From Variovorax paradoxus (GTDB taxonomy: Bacteria > Pseudomonadota > Gammaproteobacteria > Burkholderiales > Burkholderiaceae_C), in contig NZ_JXQQ01000043.1 of the NCBI RefSeq assembly GCF_000834655.1, forward strand, positions 1 through 64,000: a DNA stretch of 64,000 bases, in the 5' to 3' direction. Shown piece by piece: positions 53,235 through 61,302 of this stretch (positions are counted from its first letter, which is position 1; each line of letters opens with the position of its first letter). A program made the translations under genes and the position numbers. The notes under the pieces were generated by a model. That model saw only the letters and a program-made list of their open reading frames with translations. It was not told where the DNA came from and ran no database searches.

Positions 53235-54612
53235 CCTTCTCGCTCTGCGCATTCCATGCGTGGCCGTAGTTCAGCCGCAGGCAGTGCGTGAACGCGCGCG
53301 TCGCCGAAAAGATCGGGCCCGGCGCGACGCTGATGCCGAGCGCGAGTGCCTGGCGATGGATGTCGAGCGCGTTGACCTGCGCCGGCAGCTCGACCCAGAG
53401 GAAGTAGCCGCCCAGCGGCCGCGTGGCGCGCGTGCCCGCGGGAAAGTAGTGCCCCACCGCCTGCGCGAAGGTCGCCTGCTGCATCGCGAGCGTCTGGCGG
53501 AGCTTGCGCAGGTGCTTGTCGAGGCCGCCTTTTTCCAGGTACGCCGCGAGCGCGAGTTGCGCTGGCGCCGACGTGCTGAGCGTGGACGTGAGCTTCTGCC
53601 GCGCCACCTTGCGCGCGAACCTGCCGGCCGACGCCCAGCCGATGCGGTAGCCCGGCGCCAGGCACTTGGAGAACGAGGAGCAGTGCAGCACCAGCCCCTG
53701 CGTGTCGAAGGCCTTGGCCGGTGCGGGCCGGCGCTCGCCGAAGTAGAGCTCGGCGTACACGTCGTCCTCGATCAGCGGCAGTTCGTGGCGGGCGAGCAGT
53801 TCGACCAGCGCCTTCTTCTTGGCATCGGGCATGAGGCTGCCGAGCGGGTTCTGGAAGGTCGTCATGAGCCAGCAGGCCTTGGGCTCGTGGGCCGCGATGG
53901 CCTGTTCGAGCGCGCCGAGGTCGATGCCTTCGCCCGGGTGCGTCGGCACCTCGATGGCCTTCAAGCCCATGCGCTCCAGCGCCTGCAGCGCCGCATAGAA
54001 GGTTGGCGATTCGACGATCACCGCATCGCCCGGCCGCGTGACTGCCGCCAGGCACAGGTTGAGCGCCTCGAGCGCGCCGTTGGTGATGACGATTTCCTCG
54101 GCCGGCGCCTGCATGCCGTCGGCCAAGTAGCGCAGCGCAATCTGCCGCCGCAGCGCCGCGCTGCCGGGCGTGAGGTCGTCCACCGTGCTCCACGGGTCGA
54201 GCGACTTGGCGCTCGCGGCCATGAACTGCCCGAGCCGCGCGAGCGGAAACATCAGCGGGCTCGGAAACGCCGAGCCGAAGGGCACCACCTTGCGCGACAT
54301 GCTGGCCTCCAGGATGTCGAACACCTGGTCGCTCACGTCCAGCGACATGGGGCCGTCTGCGGGGCGCGAGGTCAGGGTGGACTCGGGCGGCGCGTCGCGC
54401 AGGCCCCCACCGGTGACGTAGTAGCCCGAGCGGTCGCGCGCCCGCACGAGGCCGCGCGCCTCCAGCAGGTAGTAGGCCTGGAACACCGTCGAGGCGCTGA
54501 CTCCGCGGCTCTGCCCGGTGTGGCGCACCGAGGGCAGGCGGTCGCCGGTCTTCAGGGTGCCGTTGCGGATCGAGGCCTCGATGTCGGCGGCCAGGGCTTC
54601 ATAACGTTTCAT
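53182..54612 (-). CDS. MocR-type regulator (GntR HTH + class I aminotransferase domain)
   Basis: A 476-aa PLP-dependent transcription factor. N-terminal GntR winged helix: YEALAADIEASIRNGTLKTGDRLPSVRHTGQSRGVSASTVFQAYYLLEARGLV. A linker precedes an aminotransferase-like domain from about residue 110: NGALEALNLCLAAV, TFYAALQALERMG, PLIEDDVYAELYFGERRPAP and the PLP-Lys region HCSSFSKCLAPGYRIGWAS. MocR proteins usually regulate amino-acid, polyamine or vitamin B6 genes. It diverges from the DUF2970-cytochrome genes and converges with the MFS gene, so either could be its target. Confidence 0.92.
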   Translation of the reverse strand: MKRYEALAADIEASIRNGTLKTGDRLPSVRHTGQSRGVSASTVFQAYYLLEARGLVRARDRSGYYVTGGGLRDAPPESTLTSRPADGPMSLDVSDQVFDILEASMSRKVVPFGSAFPSPLMFPLARLGQFMAASAKSLDPWSTVDDLTPGSAALRRQIALRYLADGMQAPAEEIVITNGALEALNLCLAAVTRPGDAVIVESPTFYAALQALERMGLKAIEVPTHPGEGIDLGALEQAIAAHEPKACWLMTTFQNPLGSLMPDAKKKALVELLARHELPLIEDDVYAELYFGERRPAPAKAFDTQGLVLHCSSFSKCLAPGYRIGWASAGRFARKVARQKLTSTLSTSAPAQLALAAYLEKGGLDKHLRKLRQTLAMQQATFAQAVGHYFPAGTRATRPLGGYFLWVELPAQVNALDIHRQALALGISVAPGPIFSATRAFTHCLRLNYGHAWNAQSEKAMRTLGRLVAEAAGDTA

Positions 54613-54709
54613 GGCGCGGGTTCGTCGTTCGCACGGACTTTATCTGCACCGGTGAATCAGGCTGGGTCTGCATCTGTTTTTTCCGGGCTTTCTGGGGCAC
54701 AGTCGGTGC

Positions 54710-54898
54710 ATGTCCAATCTCATGCGCGCGCTGCGCGCCGTTCTCTGGAGTTTCATCGGGCTGGGCGGGCGCCGCGCCGACGCCGAGGGGCGGACCGCGC
54801 AGGTCGGCATCCTGCCGCTGATCGGCGTTGCGCTGGTCGTTGTGCTGTTGCTGGTCGCGGGCCTGATCACGTTGGCACGCTTCGTGGCCGGCACATGA
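54710..54898 (+). CDS. DUF2970 small membrane protein
   Basis: A 62-aa protein. LMRALRAVLWSFIGLGGRRADAEG, followed by one strong helix (ILPLIGVALVVVLLLVAGLITLARFV), matches DUF2970. Such proteins are common in betaproteobacteria beside cytochrome c or oxidase genes. The next gene, a di-haem cytochrome, starts within its stop codon (ATGA). Single-pass inner-membrane protein; function unknown, perhaps cytochrome assembly by association. Confidence 0.88.
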   Translation: MSNLMRALRAVLWSFIGLGGRRADAEGRTAQVGILPLIGVALVVVLLLVAGLITLARFVAGT

Positions 54899-55602
54899 CG
54901 GCGGGCCTGCGCTCCCTGGCGCTCGCGCTGATGTTCCTCGTGCAGGGGCTGGCGAGCGCCGCGCCGCCGGCCACCGTGCCCGACACCATCGAGCAGCGCG
55001 TGGCCGCCTGCATCGCCTGTCACGGCCGCGAGGGCGCGACCACCAACGCGGGCTTCTTTCCGCGCCTGGCCGGCAAGCCCGCGGGCTACCTGTTCAACCA
55101 GCTCGTGAGCTTTCGCGATGGCCGCCGCTTCAACGCCGACATGGCGTACATGGTGCAGCACCTCTCGGACGCGTACCTGCGCGAGATGGCCGAATACTTC
55201 GCGGGGCTCGACCTGCCTTACCCGCCGATCTCCTCCAACAGCGACGCGACGCCCGACCAATTGCAGCGCGGCCGCAAGCTCGCGCTCGAAGGCGATGCGG
55301 CACGCGGCATCCCGGCCTGCGTGCAATGCCACGGCGCCGCGCTCACTGGCGTCCAGCCGGCGATCCCGGGGCTGCTCGGGTTGCCGCGGCTCTATGTGTC
55401 GTCGCAACTGGGCGCGTGGCTCACGAGCGAGCGGCATGCGATGGCGCCCGACTGCATGGCTGAGGTCGGCCGGCACATGACCACGGCCGACATCAACGCG
55501 GTCGCAAGCTGGCTGGCGGTGCAGCCGATGCCGGCGAACACCAGGCCCGCGGCTTCGTTGCCCGCACCCTTGCCTGTCGCCTGCGGCGGCATGCCGAAGT
55601 GA
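54895..55602 (+). CDS. Di-haem cytochrome c (c4-like)
   Basis: A 235-aa periplasmic cytochrome. Leader GLRSLALALMFLVQGLASAAP. Two haem-binding sites, CIACHGREG (about residue 39) and CVQCHGAAL (about residue 142). Each is followed by PRLAG or PGLLG loops and Met-containing regions (MAYMVQHLSDAYL, RHMTTADINAVASWLA), as in c4-type electron carriers. It overlaps the DUF2970 gene by 4 nt and is 7 nt from the next cytochrome, so the three are one unit. Electron transfer partner unknown; no oxidase or dehydrogenase subunit lies beside it. Confidence 0.92.
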   Translation: MTAGLRSLALALMFLVQGLASAAPPATVPDTIEQRVAACIACHGREGATTNAGFFPRLAGKPAGYLFNQLVSFRDGRRFNADMAYMVQHLSDAYLREMAEYFAGLDLPYPPISSNSDATPDQLQRGRKLALEGDAARGIPACVQCHGAALTGVQPAIPGLLGLPRLYVSSQLGAWLTSERHAMAPDCMAEVGRHMTTADINAVASWLAVQPMPANTRPAASLPAPLPVACGGMPK

Positions 55603-55609
55603 GGCCGCG

Positions 55610-56893
55610 ATGAAATTGCGACACCTCGGCTGGACCCTCCTGGCCCTCGTCGTGCTGGCGGCCGTGTGCGCCGGCGTGCTCGTGGCGATGAACCTGCGCG
55701 GCGAAGACCCGCTGCCCGAACAGGCCAGGGCCTTCGACGCCACGCCCCAGCAGGTCGAGCGCGGCCGCTACCTCGCGCTGGCCGGCAACTGCGCGGGCTG
55801 CCACACCACGCGCGGCGGCCAGCCTTATGCGGGCGGCCTGCCGATCGAGACGCCCTTCGGCACCATCTATTCGAGCAACCTCACGTCCGACGCCAAGGCC
55901 GGCATCGGCGGCTGGAGCAGCGCGCATTTCTGGCGCGCGATGCACAACGGCCGCAGCAAGGACGGGCGCCTGCTCTACCCGGCGTTCCCGTACCCCAACT
56001 TCACCAAGGTCACGCGGGAGGACTCGGACGCCATCTACGCGTACCTGCGCACCGTGGCGCCCGCACCGGCGCCGAACCTCGCGCACCGGCTGCGCTTTCC
56101 CTACGACACGCAGGCCGCGCTGGCCGTATGGCGCGCGCTCTCGTTCAAGCCCGAGCCCTTCGTGGCCAACGCGGGCAAGCCGGCCGAATGGAACCGCGGC
56201 GCTTACCTCGTCGACGGCCTCGGCCATTGCATCGCCTGCCACGGCGCGCGCAATTCGCTGGGCGCGACCGAGACCAGGCTCGGCCTCTCGGGCGGGCTCA
56301 TCGCGGTGGAGAACTGGTATGCGCCGTCGCTCACCGACAAGCGCCAGGCCGGCGTGGCCGCATGGCCCACGGCCGACGTGGTGGCGCTGCTCAAGACCGG
56401 CACCGCGCCGGGCGGTTCGGTGATGGGGCCGATGGCCGACGTGGTGTTCCGCAGCACGCAGCACCTGAGCGAGACCGACCTCGCGGCGATGGCGGGCTAC
56501 CTGAAAGACCTGCCCGAAGTCCCGAAGCCCGAAGAGCCTGCGAGCACCTCGGCCCCCATCCGCCGCGATGCCGGCACGATGGCGCGCGGCGGCAAGATCT
56601 ACGACCAGCGCTGCGCCTACTGCCACGGCGACCAGGGCCAGGGCGCGACCGGCGCCTACCCGCCGCTCGCCGGCAACCGCGCGGTGAACATGTCGCCGCC
56701 GACGAACCTCATCCAGGTGGTCTCGCATGGTGGCTTCCTGCCAGCGACGGCGGGCAATCCGCGCCCGTACGGCATGCCGCCGTTCGGCCAGGTGCTCGAT
56801 GCGGCGGAGGTGGCGGCCGTGCTCACCTACATCCGCGGCTCGTGGGGCAACGACAGCGCGCCCGTCACGCAACTGGACACCATGCGGCGCTGA
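55610..56893 (+). CDS. Tri-haem cytochrome c (alcohol dehydrogenase-type subunit)
   Basis: A 427-aa membrane-anchored cytochrome. The N-terminal anchor is HLGWTLLALVVLAAVCAGVLVAM. Three haem sites: CAGCHTTRGG (about residue 61), CIACHGARN (about 205) and CAYCHGDQG (about 341). ETPFGTIYSSNLTSD, FWRAMHNGRSKDGRLLYPAFPY and PTADVVALLKTG are typical of the triple-haem subunit of membrane alcohol, aldehyde or gluconate dehydrogenases. A catalytic flavin or PQQ subunit is not next to it, so it may serve a dehydrogenase encoded elsewhere. Confidence 0.92.
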   Translation: MKLRHLGWTLLALVVLAAVCAGVLVAMNLRGEDPLPEQARAFDATPQQVERGRYLALAGNCAGCHTTRGGQPYAGGLPIETPFGTIYSSNLTSDAKAGIGGWSSAHFWRAMHNGRSKDGRLLYPAFPYPNFTKVTREDSDAIYAYLRTVAPAPAPNLAHRLRFPYDTQAALAVWRALSFKPEPFVANAGKPAEWNRGAYLVDGLGHCIACHGARNSLGATETRLGLSGGLIAVENWYAPSLTDKRQAGVAAWPTADVVALLKTGTAPGGSVMGPMADVVFRSTQHLSETDLAAMAGYLKDLPEVPKPEEPASTSAPIRRDAGTMARGGKIYDQRCAYCHGDQGQGATGAYPPLAGNRAVNMSPPTNLIQVVSHGGFLPATAGNPRPYGMPPFGQVLDAAEVAAVLTYIRGSWGNDSAPVTQLDTMRR

Positions 56894-56915
56894 GCGCCGC
56901 TGGATGCCGGTGTTC

Positions 56916-56936
56916 GTTCAAGCGGCTCGCTTGAAC
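56916..56936. terminator. Putative bidirectional terminator hairpin
   Basis: GTTCAAGCG-GCT-CGCTTGAAC is a perfect 9-bp stem with a 3-nt loop. It lies in the 53-bp gap between the converging cytochrome and deaminase stops. It has no long T-run on either strand, so terminator function is tentative. Confidence 0.45.
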
Positions 56937-56946
56937 CGGATTTCCC

Positions 56947-58344
56947 TCATCGCTGCGCCGTGTGCGGATGCCGCGCGCCTTCGTAGAGCGTTCGCGCCAG
57001 CGCTCGATGCCTTGCCAGCAGCGGCGCCAGCTCCAACGCCGTGAAGCGTCCATCGCGAATGCGGACCTGCCCGTTGATCACGCTCAGCGAAACATCCCCC
57101 GGCGTGCAGAACACCAGCGCCGCCACCGGGTCGTGCCACGCCCCCGCGTGCGCCACGCCGCGCATGTCGAAGGCCACGATGTCCGCTGACATGCCCGGCG
57201 CGAGCGCGCCGATGTCGTCGCGCCCCAGCACGCGCGCACCACCGAGCGTCGCGATCTCCAGCGCCTCGCGCGCCGTCATCGCCGCGGGGCCGTAGCCCAC
57301 GCGCTGCAGCAGCATGGCCTGGCGCGCTTCGCCGAGCATGTGCGCGCCGTCGTTCGATGCGCTTCCATCCACGCCCAGGCCCACGGGCACGCCCGCGCGC
57401 CGCATCGCCCCGATGGGCGCGATGCCTGAGGCCAGGCGCATGTTCGAGCACGGGCAGTGCGCCACGCCCGTGCCGGTGCGCCCGAAGAGCGCGATGCCCG
57501 CTTCGTCGAGCTTCACGCAGTGCGCATGCCACACGTCGCGGCCGACCCAGCCCAGGTCCTCGGCGTACTCGGCCGGCGTCATGCCGAACTTCTCGCGCGA
57601 ATAGGCGACGTCGTTGTCGTTCTCGGCCAGGTGCGTGTGCAGCGACACGCCGCGCTCGCGCGCAAGCTCGGCCGACAGCCGCATGAGGTCGCGCGAGACC
57701 GAGAACGGCGAGCAGGGCGCAAGCACGATGCGGCGCATCGAATGGCGCGAGGCGTCGTGCCAGCGGCCGATGAGGCGCTCGCTGTCGCGCAATATCGCCT
57801 CCTCGGTTTCCACCACCTCGTCGGGCGGCAGGCCTCCGGCGCTGCGGCCCACGCTCATGCTGCCGCGCGCGGCATGGAAGCGCATGCCCATCGCATCGGC
57901 CGCCTCGATCGAATCGTCGAGCCTCGAGCCGTTCGGAAAAAGATAGAGATGGTCGCTGGTGGTGGTGCAGCCCGAGCGCATCAGCTCGGCCATCGCGGTC
58001 TGCGTCGAGACGCGGATCATCTCGGGCGTGAGCCGCGCCCACAGCAGATACAGGTTCGTGAGCCAGCCGAAAAGCTCCGCGTCCTGCGCCTCGGGCACGG
58101 CACGCGTGAGGCTCTGGTACATGTGATGGTGCGTGTTGACCAGGCCCGGCATCACCACATGGCCCTGCATGTCGATGGCCTCGGCCTGGCCGTTGCGCAA
58201 CGCGTCGAGGCAGGCGGTGGGCAGCTCGGCAGTGGGCCCGGCCCAGGCCACTGCGGGCCCGTCTGTCACCACGGCGCCGTCGGCGATCTCGCGCCGTTGG
58301 GCGTCCATGGTGACCAGGATGTCGGCATGTCGAAGGATCAGCAT
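56947..58344 (-). CDS. 8-oxoguanine deaminase-like amidohydrolase
   Basis: A 465-aa metal-dependent amidohydrolase of the guanine/8-oxoguanine/atrazine deaminase branch. Metal and catalytic motifs: VMPGLVNTHHHMYQSLTRAVP (HxH), VSLHTHLAENDNDV, WHAHCVKL and GLGVDGSASNDGAHMLGEARQA. The N-terminus ILRHADILVTMD and the C-terminal IGALAPGMSADIVAFDM frame the beta-sandwich. SGCTTTSDHLYLFPNG fits 8-oxoguanine deaminases. It would deaminate oxidised guanine to urate for salvage or degradation. Hydroxyatrazine-type substrates are possible. It is followed 22 nt away by the first phospholipase stop on the same strand. Confidence 0.92.
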   Translation of the reverse strand: MLILRHADILVTMDAQRREIADGAVVTDGPAVAWAGPTAELPTACLDALRNGQAEAIDMQGHVVMPGLVNTHHHMYQSLTRAVPEAQDAELFGWLTNLYLLWARLTPEMIRVSTQTAMAELMRSGCTTTSDHLYLFPNGSRLDDSIEAADAMGMRFHAARGSMSVGRSAGGLPPDEVVETEEAILRDSERLIGRWHDASRHSMRRIVLAPCSPFSVSRDLMRLSAELARERGVSLHTHLAENDNDVAYSREKFGMTPAEYAEDLGWVGRDVWHAHCVKLDEAGIALFGRTGTGVAHCPCSNMRLASGIAPIGAMRRAGVPVGLGVDGSASNDGAHMLGEARQAMLLQRVGYGPAAMTAREALEIATLGGARVLGRDDIGALAPGMSADIVAFDMRGVAHAGAWHDPVAALVFCTPGDVSLSVINGQVRIRDGRFTALELAPLLARHRALARTLYEGARHPHTAQR

Positions 58345-58366
58345 GCCGGCATTTTGCGCGCCGGAC

Positions 58367-60637
58367 TCAGAGGTCGGGCATGCCCATCGCCGGATCGCTC
58401 ACCGTGTGCTTGCCGGTTTCGACGCGGCCCGCGAAGCGTCGGTAGTAGGCCGGGTCGGCATCGCACGTCACGGCGAAGTCGTACCACTGCCCGCTCGCCG
58501 CGAGCTCCCAGTGCTGGTCGGTCGTGGCGCCGCCGTTGACGGTCGCGGTCCACGGGCCGTCGCCGCGGTAGGCCTTCGCGCGGACGGTGAACTTGCAAGC
58601 GTTCTTGCCGTCGTTGCGCATGCTCAGGTAGACGTTGCCGTTGGCGATGTCGTAGCACACGCGCACCTCCGGCACCGCCGCATCGCCCGCGCGCACCGCG
58701 TTGAGGTCTCCCTGGAAGTGCCGGTGAAAGCCGTTCGGCCCGAGCACCCACAGGTCGTACTTGCCGGCGTTGTCGGCCGCCGCAGCCCAGGTGTCGTCGA
58801 GCGACTTGCCCGCTTCCACCATGTAGCGGCGCGGCAGGCGATCGAGGTTGAGCTTGTCGTACACGTGGAACACGGCGGCCGCCTTGCCGGTGTTCGCGAA
58901 CAGCAGTTGCACCTTGCCGCCGATGGTGTCGGCCTTGGCGCTCGCATGCAGCTCGTAGGGCAGCGCGCGCGACGGCCGCGTGCCGGTGGCCTGCACGGGC
59001 AGCTTGCCGTCGCCCGGCGGCGTGACCTGGGGCAGCGCGTCCTGCGCGGCGCGCACCTGGTCCGCCTCGGCCTTGCTGCGGCGGCCCGCGAGCGTGGGCA
59101 GCGCCTCTTCGTTCGGCGTGGCGAAGTTGAAGGCGCTCGTGAGGTCGCCGTTCACCGCGCGGCGGAACGGGCTGATGTTGGTTTCCTTCACGCCGAATCG
59201 CGCCTCGAGGAAACGCAGCACCGAGGTGTGGTCGAAGGTCTGCGAGTTGACCCAGCCGCCGCGGCTCCACGGCGAGAGCACGTACATCGGCACGCGCATG
59301 CCGGGGCCGTAGACGTTGCCGTCGGGCGTGGGCTGCGAGGCGGTCATGCCCGGGGGCTTGGGGTGGGTGAAGTACTCGTAGCTCAGGTCCGCGTCGGGCA
59401 GCGTGGTCTTGCCGGCGAAGATCTTCACGCTCGGGTCGGCCGAGGGAATCGGCGAGGGCGCGGAGGCCGAGGGCACGTGGTCGAAGTAGCCGTCGTTCTC
59501 GTCGAAGTTGACGATGAACACCGTCTTGCTCCACACCTCGGGCACCGCGGTGAGCGCGTCCAGCACCTCCTGGATGTACCAGGCGCCCTGCACCGGGCTC
59601 GACGGGCCGGGGTGCTCCGAGTACACGTCCGGCGGAATGACCCACGAGACCTGCGGCAGGCGGCCGGCCTTCACATCGGCACGGAACGCATCGAAGATCG
59701 CGCCCGCATCGAAGGCGGCCTGGTCGGCCACCGGCAGCGTGTTGGCCGTGCCCTTGTAGAGCGGGTTGCCGGCATCGTCGCCGGGCGCGTAGGCGGGCGA
59801 TGCGCCCTGCGGCAGCGAGGTGCTCACCGGCTTGCTCGAAGTTTCGTTCGCCTTGCGGTACGGCTTGAAACCCAGCAGCGGATTGCAGCCGTAGTTGTTC
59901 GGAATGTTCTGGTAGACGATCCAGCTGACGTTGGCTTCCTGCAGGCGCTCCGCATAGGTCTTCCACTCGTAGCCCTCGGTCGAGGGACCGGTGGAGCTCC
60001 ACGGGTTGACGTTGTTCACGTAGGCCTGGTTGCCGCCGGCCGAACTGTTGGGGCCATTGGTGCCGGTCCAGTGGAACGAGCGGTTCGCATGCGTGCCGGT
60101 GTGCATCGCGCAGTGGTAGTCGTCGCAGATCGTGAAGGCGTTGGCCAGCGCGAACTGGAACGGCAGCTCGGCCTCCGACAGGTAGCCCATCGATTGCGTG
60201 AAGGGCGCCTTGTTGCTCACCTTCTTGTACCGCGGCCATTGGTAGAGGCGGCCGCCGTCCCATGCGTTGTGCGAGTCGACCCAGGTGTGCGGCGTGCTGC
60301 TCACGCGCTGCGCGTTGCCCTTGGTCGCATCGAGGTGGTAGGGCACCACCTGCTTGCCGGTGTCGTCCAGTTGCTGCCACACGGCAAGGCCGTTGGGCAG
60401 CGGAATGGTCATGCGATCGCCGAAGCCGCGCACGCCCTTGAGCGTGCCGAAGTAGTGGTCGAACGAGCGGTTTTCCTGCATCAGGATCACGACGTGCTCG
60501 ACGTCCATGATCGTGCCGGTCTTGTTGTTGGCGGGAATCGCGAGTGCGCGGCGGATGCTCGGCGGGAAGGCCGAGAGCGCGAGGGCGGCGGCACCGGTGG
60601 TGGCGGTGCCCGTGAGGAATTTGCGGCGTGAGGTCAT
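58367..60637 (-). CDS. Phosphocholine-specific phospholipase C, copy 1 (PlcH/PlcN family)
   Basis: A 756-aa secreted lipase cleaving phosphatidylcholine. The Tat signal is SRRKFLTGTATTGAAALALSAFPPSIRRAL. The catalytic domain of the acid-phosphatase-A/PC-PLC type starts at VEHVVILMQENRSFDHYFGTLKGVRGFGDR and includes NAFTICDDYHCAMHTGTHANRSFHWTGT and VNFDENDGYFDHVPS. Two C-terminal domains (DUF756-type) follow: ALPYELHASAKADTIGGKVQL and VRVCYDIANGNVYLSMRNDG. The ATG at 60637 aligns with the start of copy 2; an upstream ATG (60673) would add MSNTKNNTKNNS, encoded by short repeats, and lacks a clear RBS. A small lipoprotein gene precedes it. Confidence 0.93.
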   Translation of the reverse strand: MTSRRKFLTGTATTGAAALALSAFPPSIRRALAIPANNKTGTIMDVEHVVILMQENRSFDHYFGTLKGVRGFGDRMTIPLPNGLAVWQQLDDTGKQVVPYHLDATKGNAQRVSSTPHTWVDSHNAWDGGRLYQWPRYKKVSNKAPFTQSMGYLSEAELPFQFALANAFTICDDYHCAMHTGTHANRSFHWTGTNGPNSSAGGNQAYVNNVNPWSSTGPSTEGYEWKTYAERLQEANVSWIVYQNIPNNYGCNPLLGFKPYRKANETSSKPVSTSLPQGASPAYAPGDDAGNPLYKGTANTLPVADQAAFDAGAIFDAFRADVKAGRLPQVSWVIPPDVYSEHPGPSSPVQGAWYIQEVLDALTAVPEVWSKTVFIVNFDENDGYFDHVPSASAPSPIPSADPSVKIFAGKTTLPDADLSYEYFTHPKPPGMTASQPTPDGNVYGPGMRVPMYVLSPWSRGGWVNSQTFDHTSVLRFLEARFGVKETNISPFRRAVNGDLTSAFNFATPNEEALPTLAGRRSKAEADQVRAAQDALPQVTPPGDGKLPVQATGTRPSRALPYELHASAKADTIGGKVQLLFANTGKAAAVFHVYDKLNLDRLPRRYMVEAGKSLDDTWAAAADNAGKYDLWVLGPNGFHRHFQGDLNAVRAGDAAVPEVRVCYDIANGNVYLSMRNDGKNACKFTVRAKAYRGDGPWTATVNGGATTDQHWELAASGQWYDFAVTCDADPAYYRRFAGRVETGKHTVSDPAMGMPDL

Positions 60638-60680
60638 GGAGTTGTTCTTAGTGTTGTTCTTGGTGTTGCTCATCGTGCGA

Positions 60681-60881
60681 TCAGGGCGCGCAGCGCATGT
60701 CGGGCTTGACGCCGGTATCGGGCGGCGTCGTGACGGGCGGGGTGGTCGTGGGAGGCGTGCCGGCGCCGGGCAGGCCGCCGAAGAAACCACCACCGCCGTC
60801 GCTGCCGCCACCGCAGGCGCTGAGCACGCAGGCCGCGATCAATGCGGTTGCAAGCCGCGCGGAATAAGAAAGAAGTTGCAT
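60681..60881 (-). CDS. Small Gly/Pro-rich lipoprotein
   Basis: A 66-aa predicted lipoprotein. Leader MQLLSYSARLATALIAACVL, lipobox LSAC, then GGGSDGGGGFFGG and a Thr/Pro-rich segment (PPTTTPPVTTPPDTG) ending KPDMRCAP. It sits directly upstream of the first phospholipase gene and is probably co-transcribed. No enzymatic domain. It could help anchor or export the enzyme; that is speculation. The upstream 421-bp gap has nested inverted repeats. Confidence 0.7.
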   Translation of the reverse strand: MQLLSYSARLATALIAACVLSACGGGSDGGGGFFGGLPGAGTPPTTTPPVTTPPDTGVKPDMRCAP

Positions 60882-61038
60882 CGAAGGAGATCCTCTTGGA
60901 GTTGTTGTGCGGGCACTTCACGCAGGTCGTGGAGGCCGCTGGACTCGAGGCTAAAAAGTGCTCGTGACATCGCCATGAACCGGAGGTGGCGAGGTGTAAG
61001 CGTGCGCAACGCGCAACCGCCGTTGCTATGCATTCGGG

Positions 61039-61248
61039 GCGCACTCGCGCCGACGGTGGGCCCTGTTTCGCGAATGTCCCCCGGCTTCGCCTCCTCCTTG
61101 ATTTCGCGAAACAGAGCCCACCGCCAGCGCGAGCGCTTCAGAGCAGTCGTTGATCGGCCGCACACCAGCAGCGTGCCCCAGTGCGCAGGGCATCGGGTGC
61201 TCCCCGCAGCGAAATCAAGGAGGAGGGCAAGCCCGGGGGACATTCGCG
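61039..61248. repeat. Nested inverted repeats in the gap between phospholipase copies
   Basis: The gap 60882-61302 has no supported gene. The arms at 61039-61074 and 61103-61136 (GGTGGGC(C/T)CTGTTTCGCGAA and its complement) form a hairpin with a 28-nt loop. The loop region 61069-61107 (CGCGAATGTCCCCCGG...TTTCGC) recurs in reverse complement at 61209-61248. The two overlapping palindromes suggest an invertible or mobile intergenic repeat. Confidence 0.88.
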
Positions 61249-61302
61249 GAGGGGAGTACCCGGTGGCCTGTGCGCCCACCCCGGCACTCCTCAAACAGAC
61301 GG

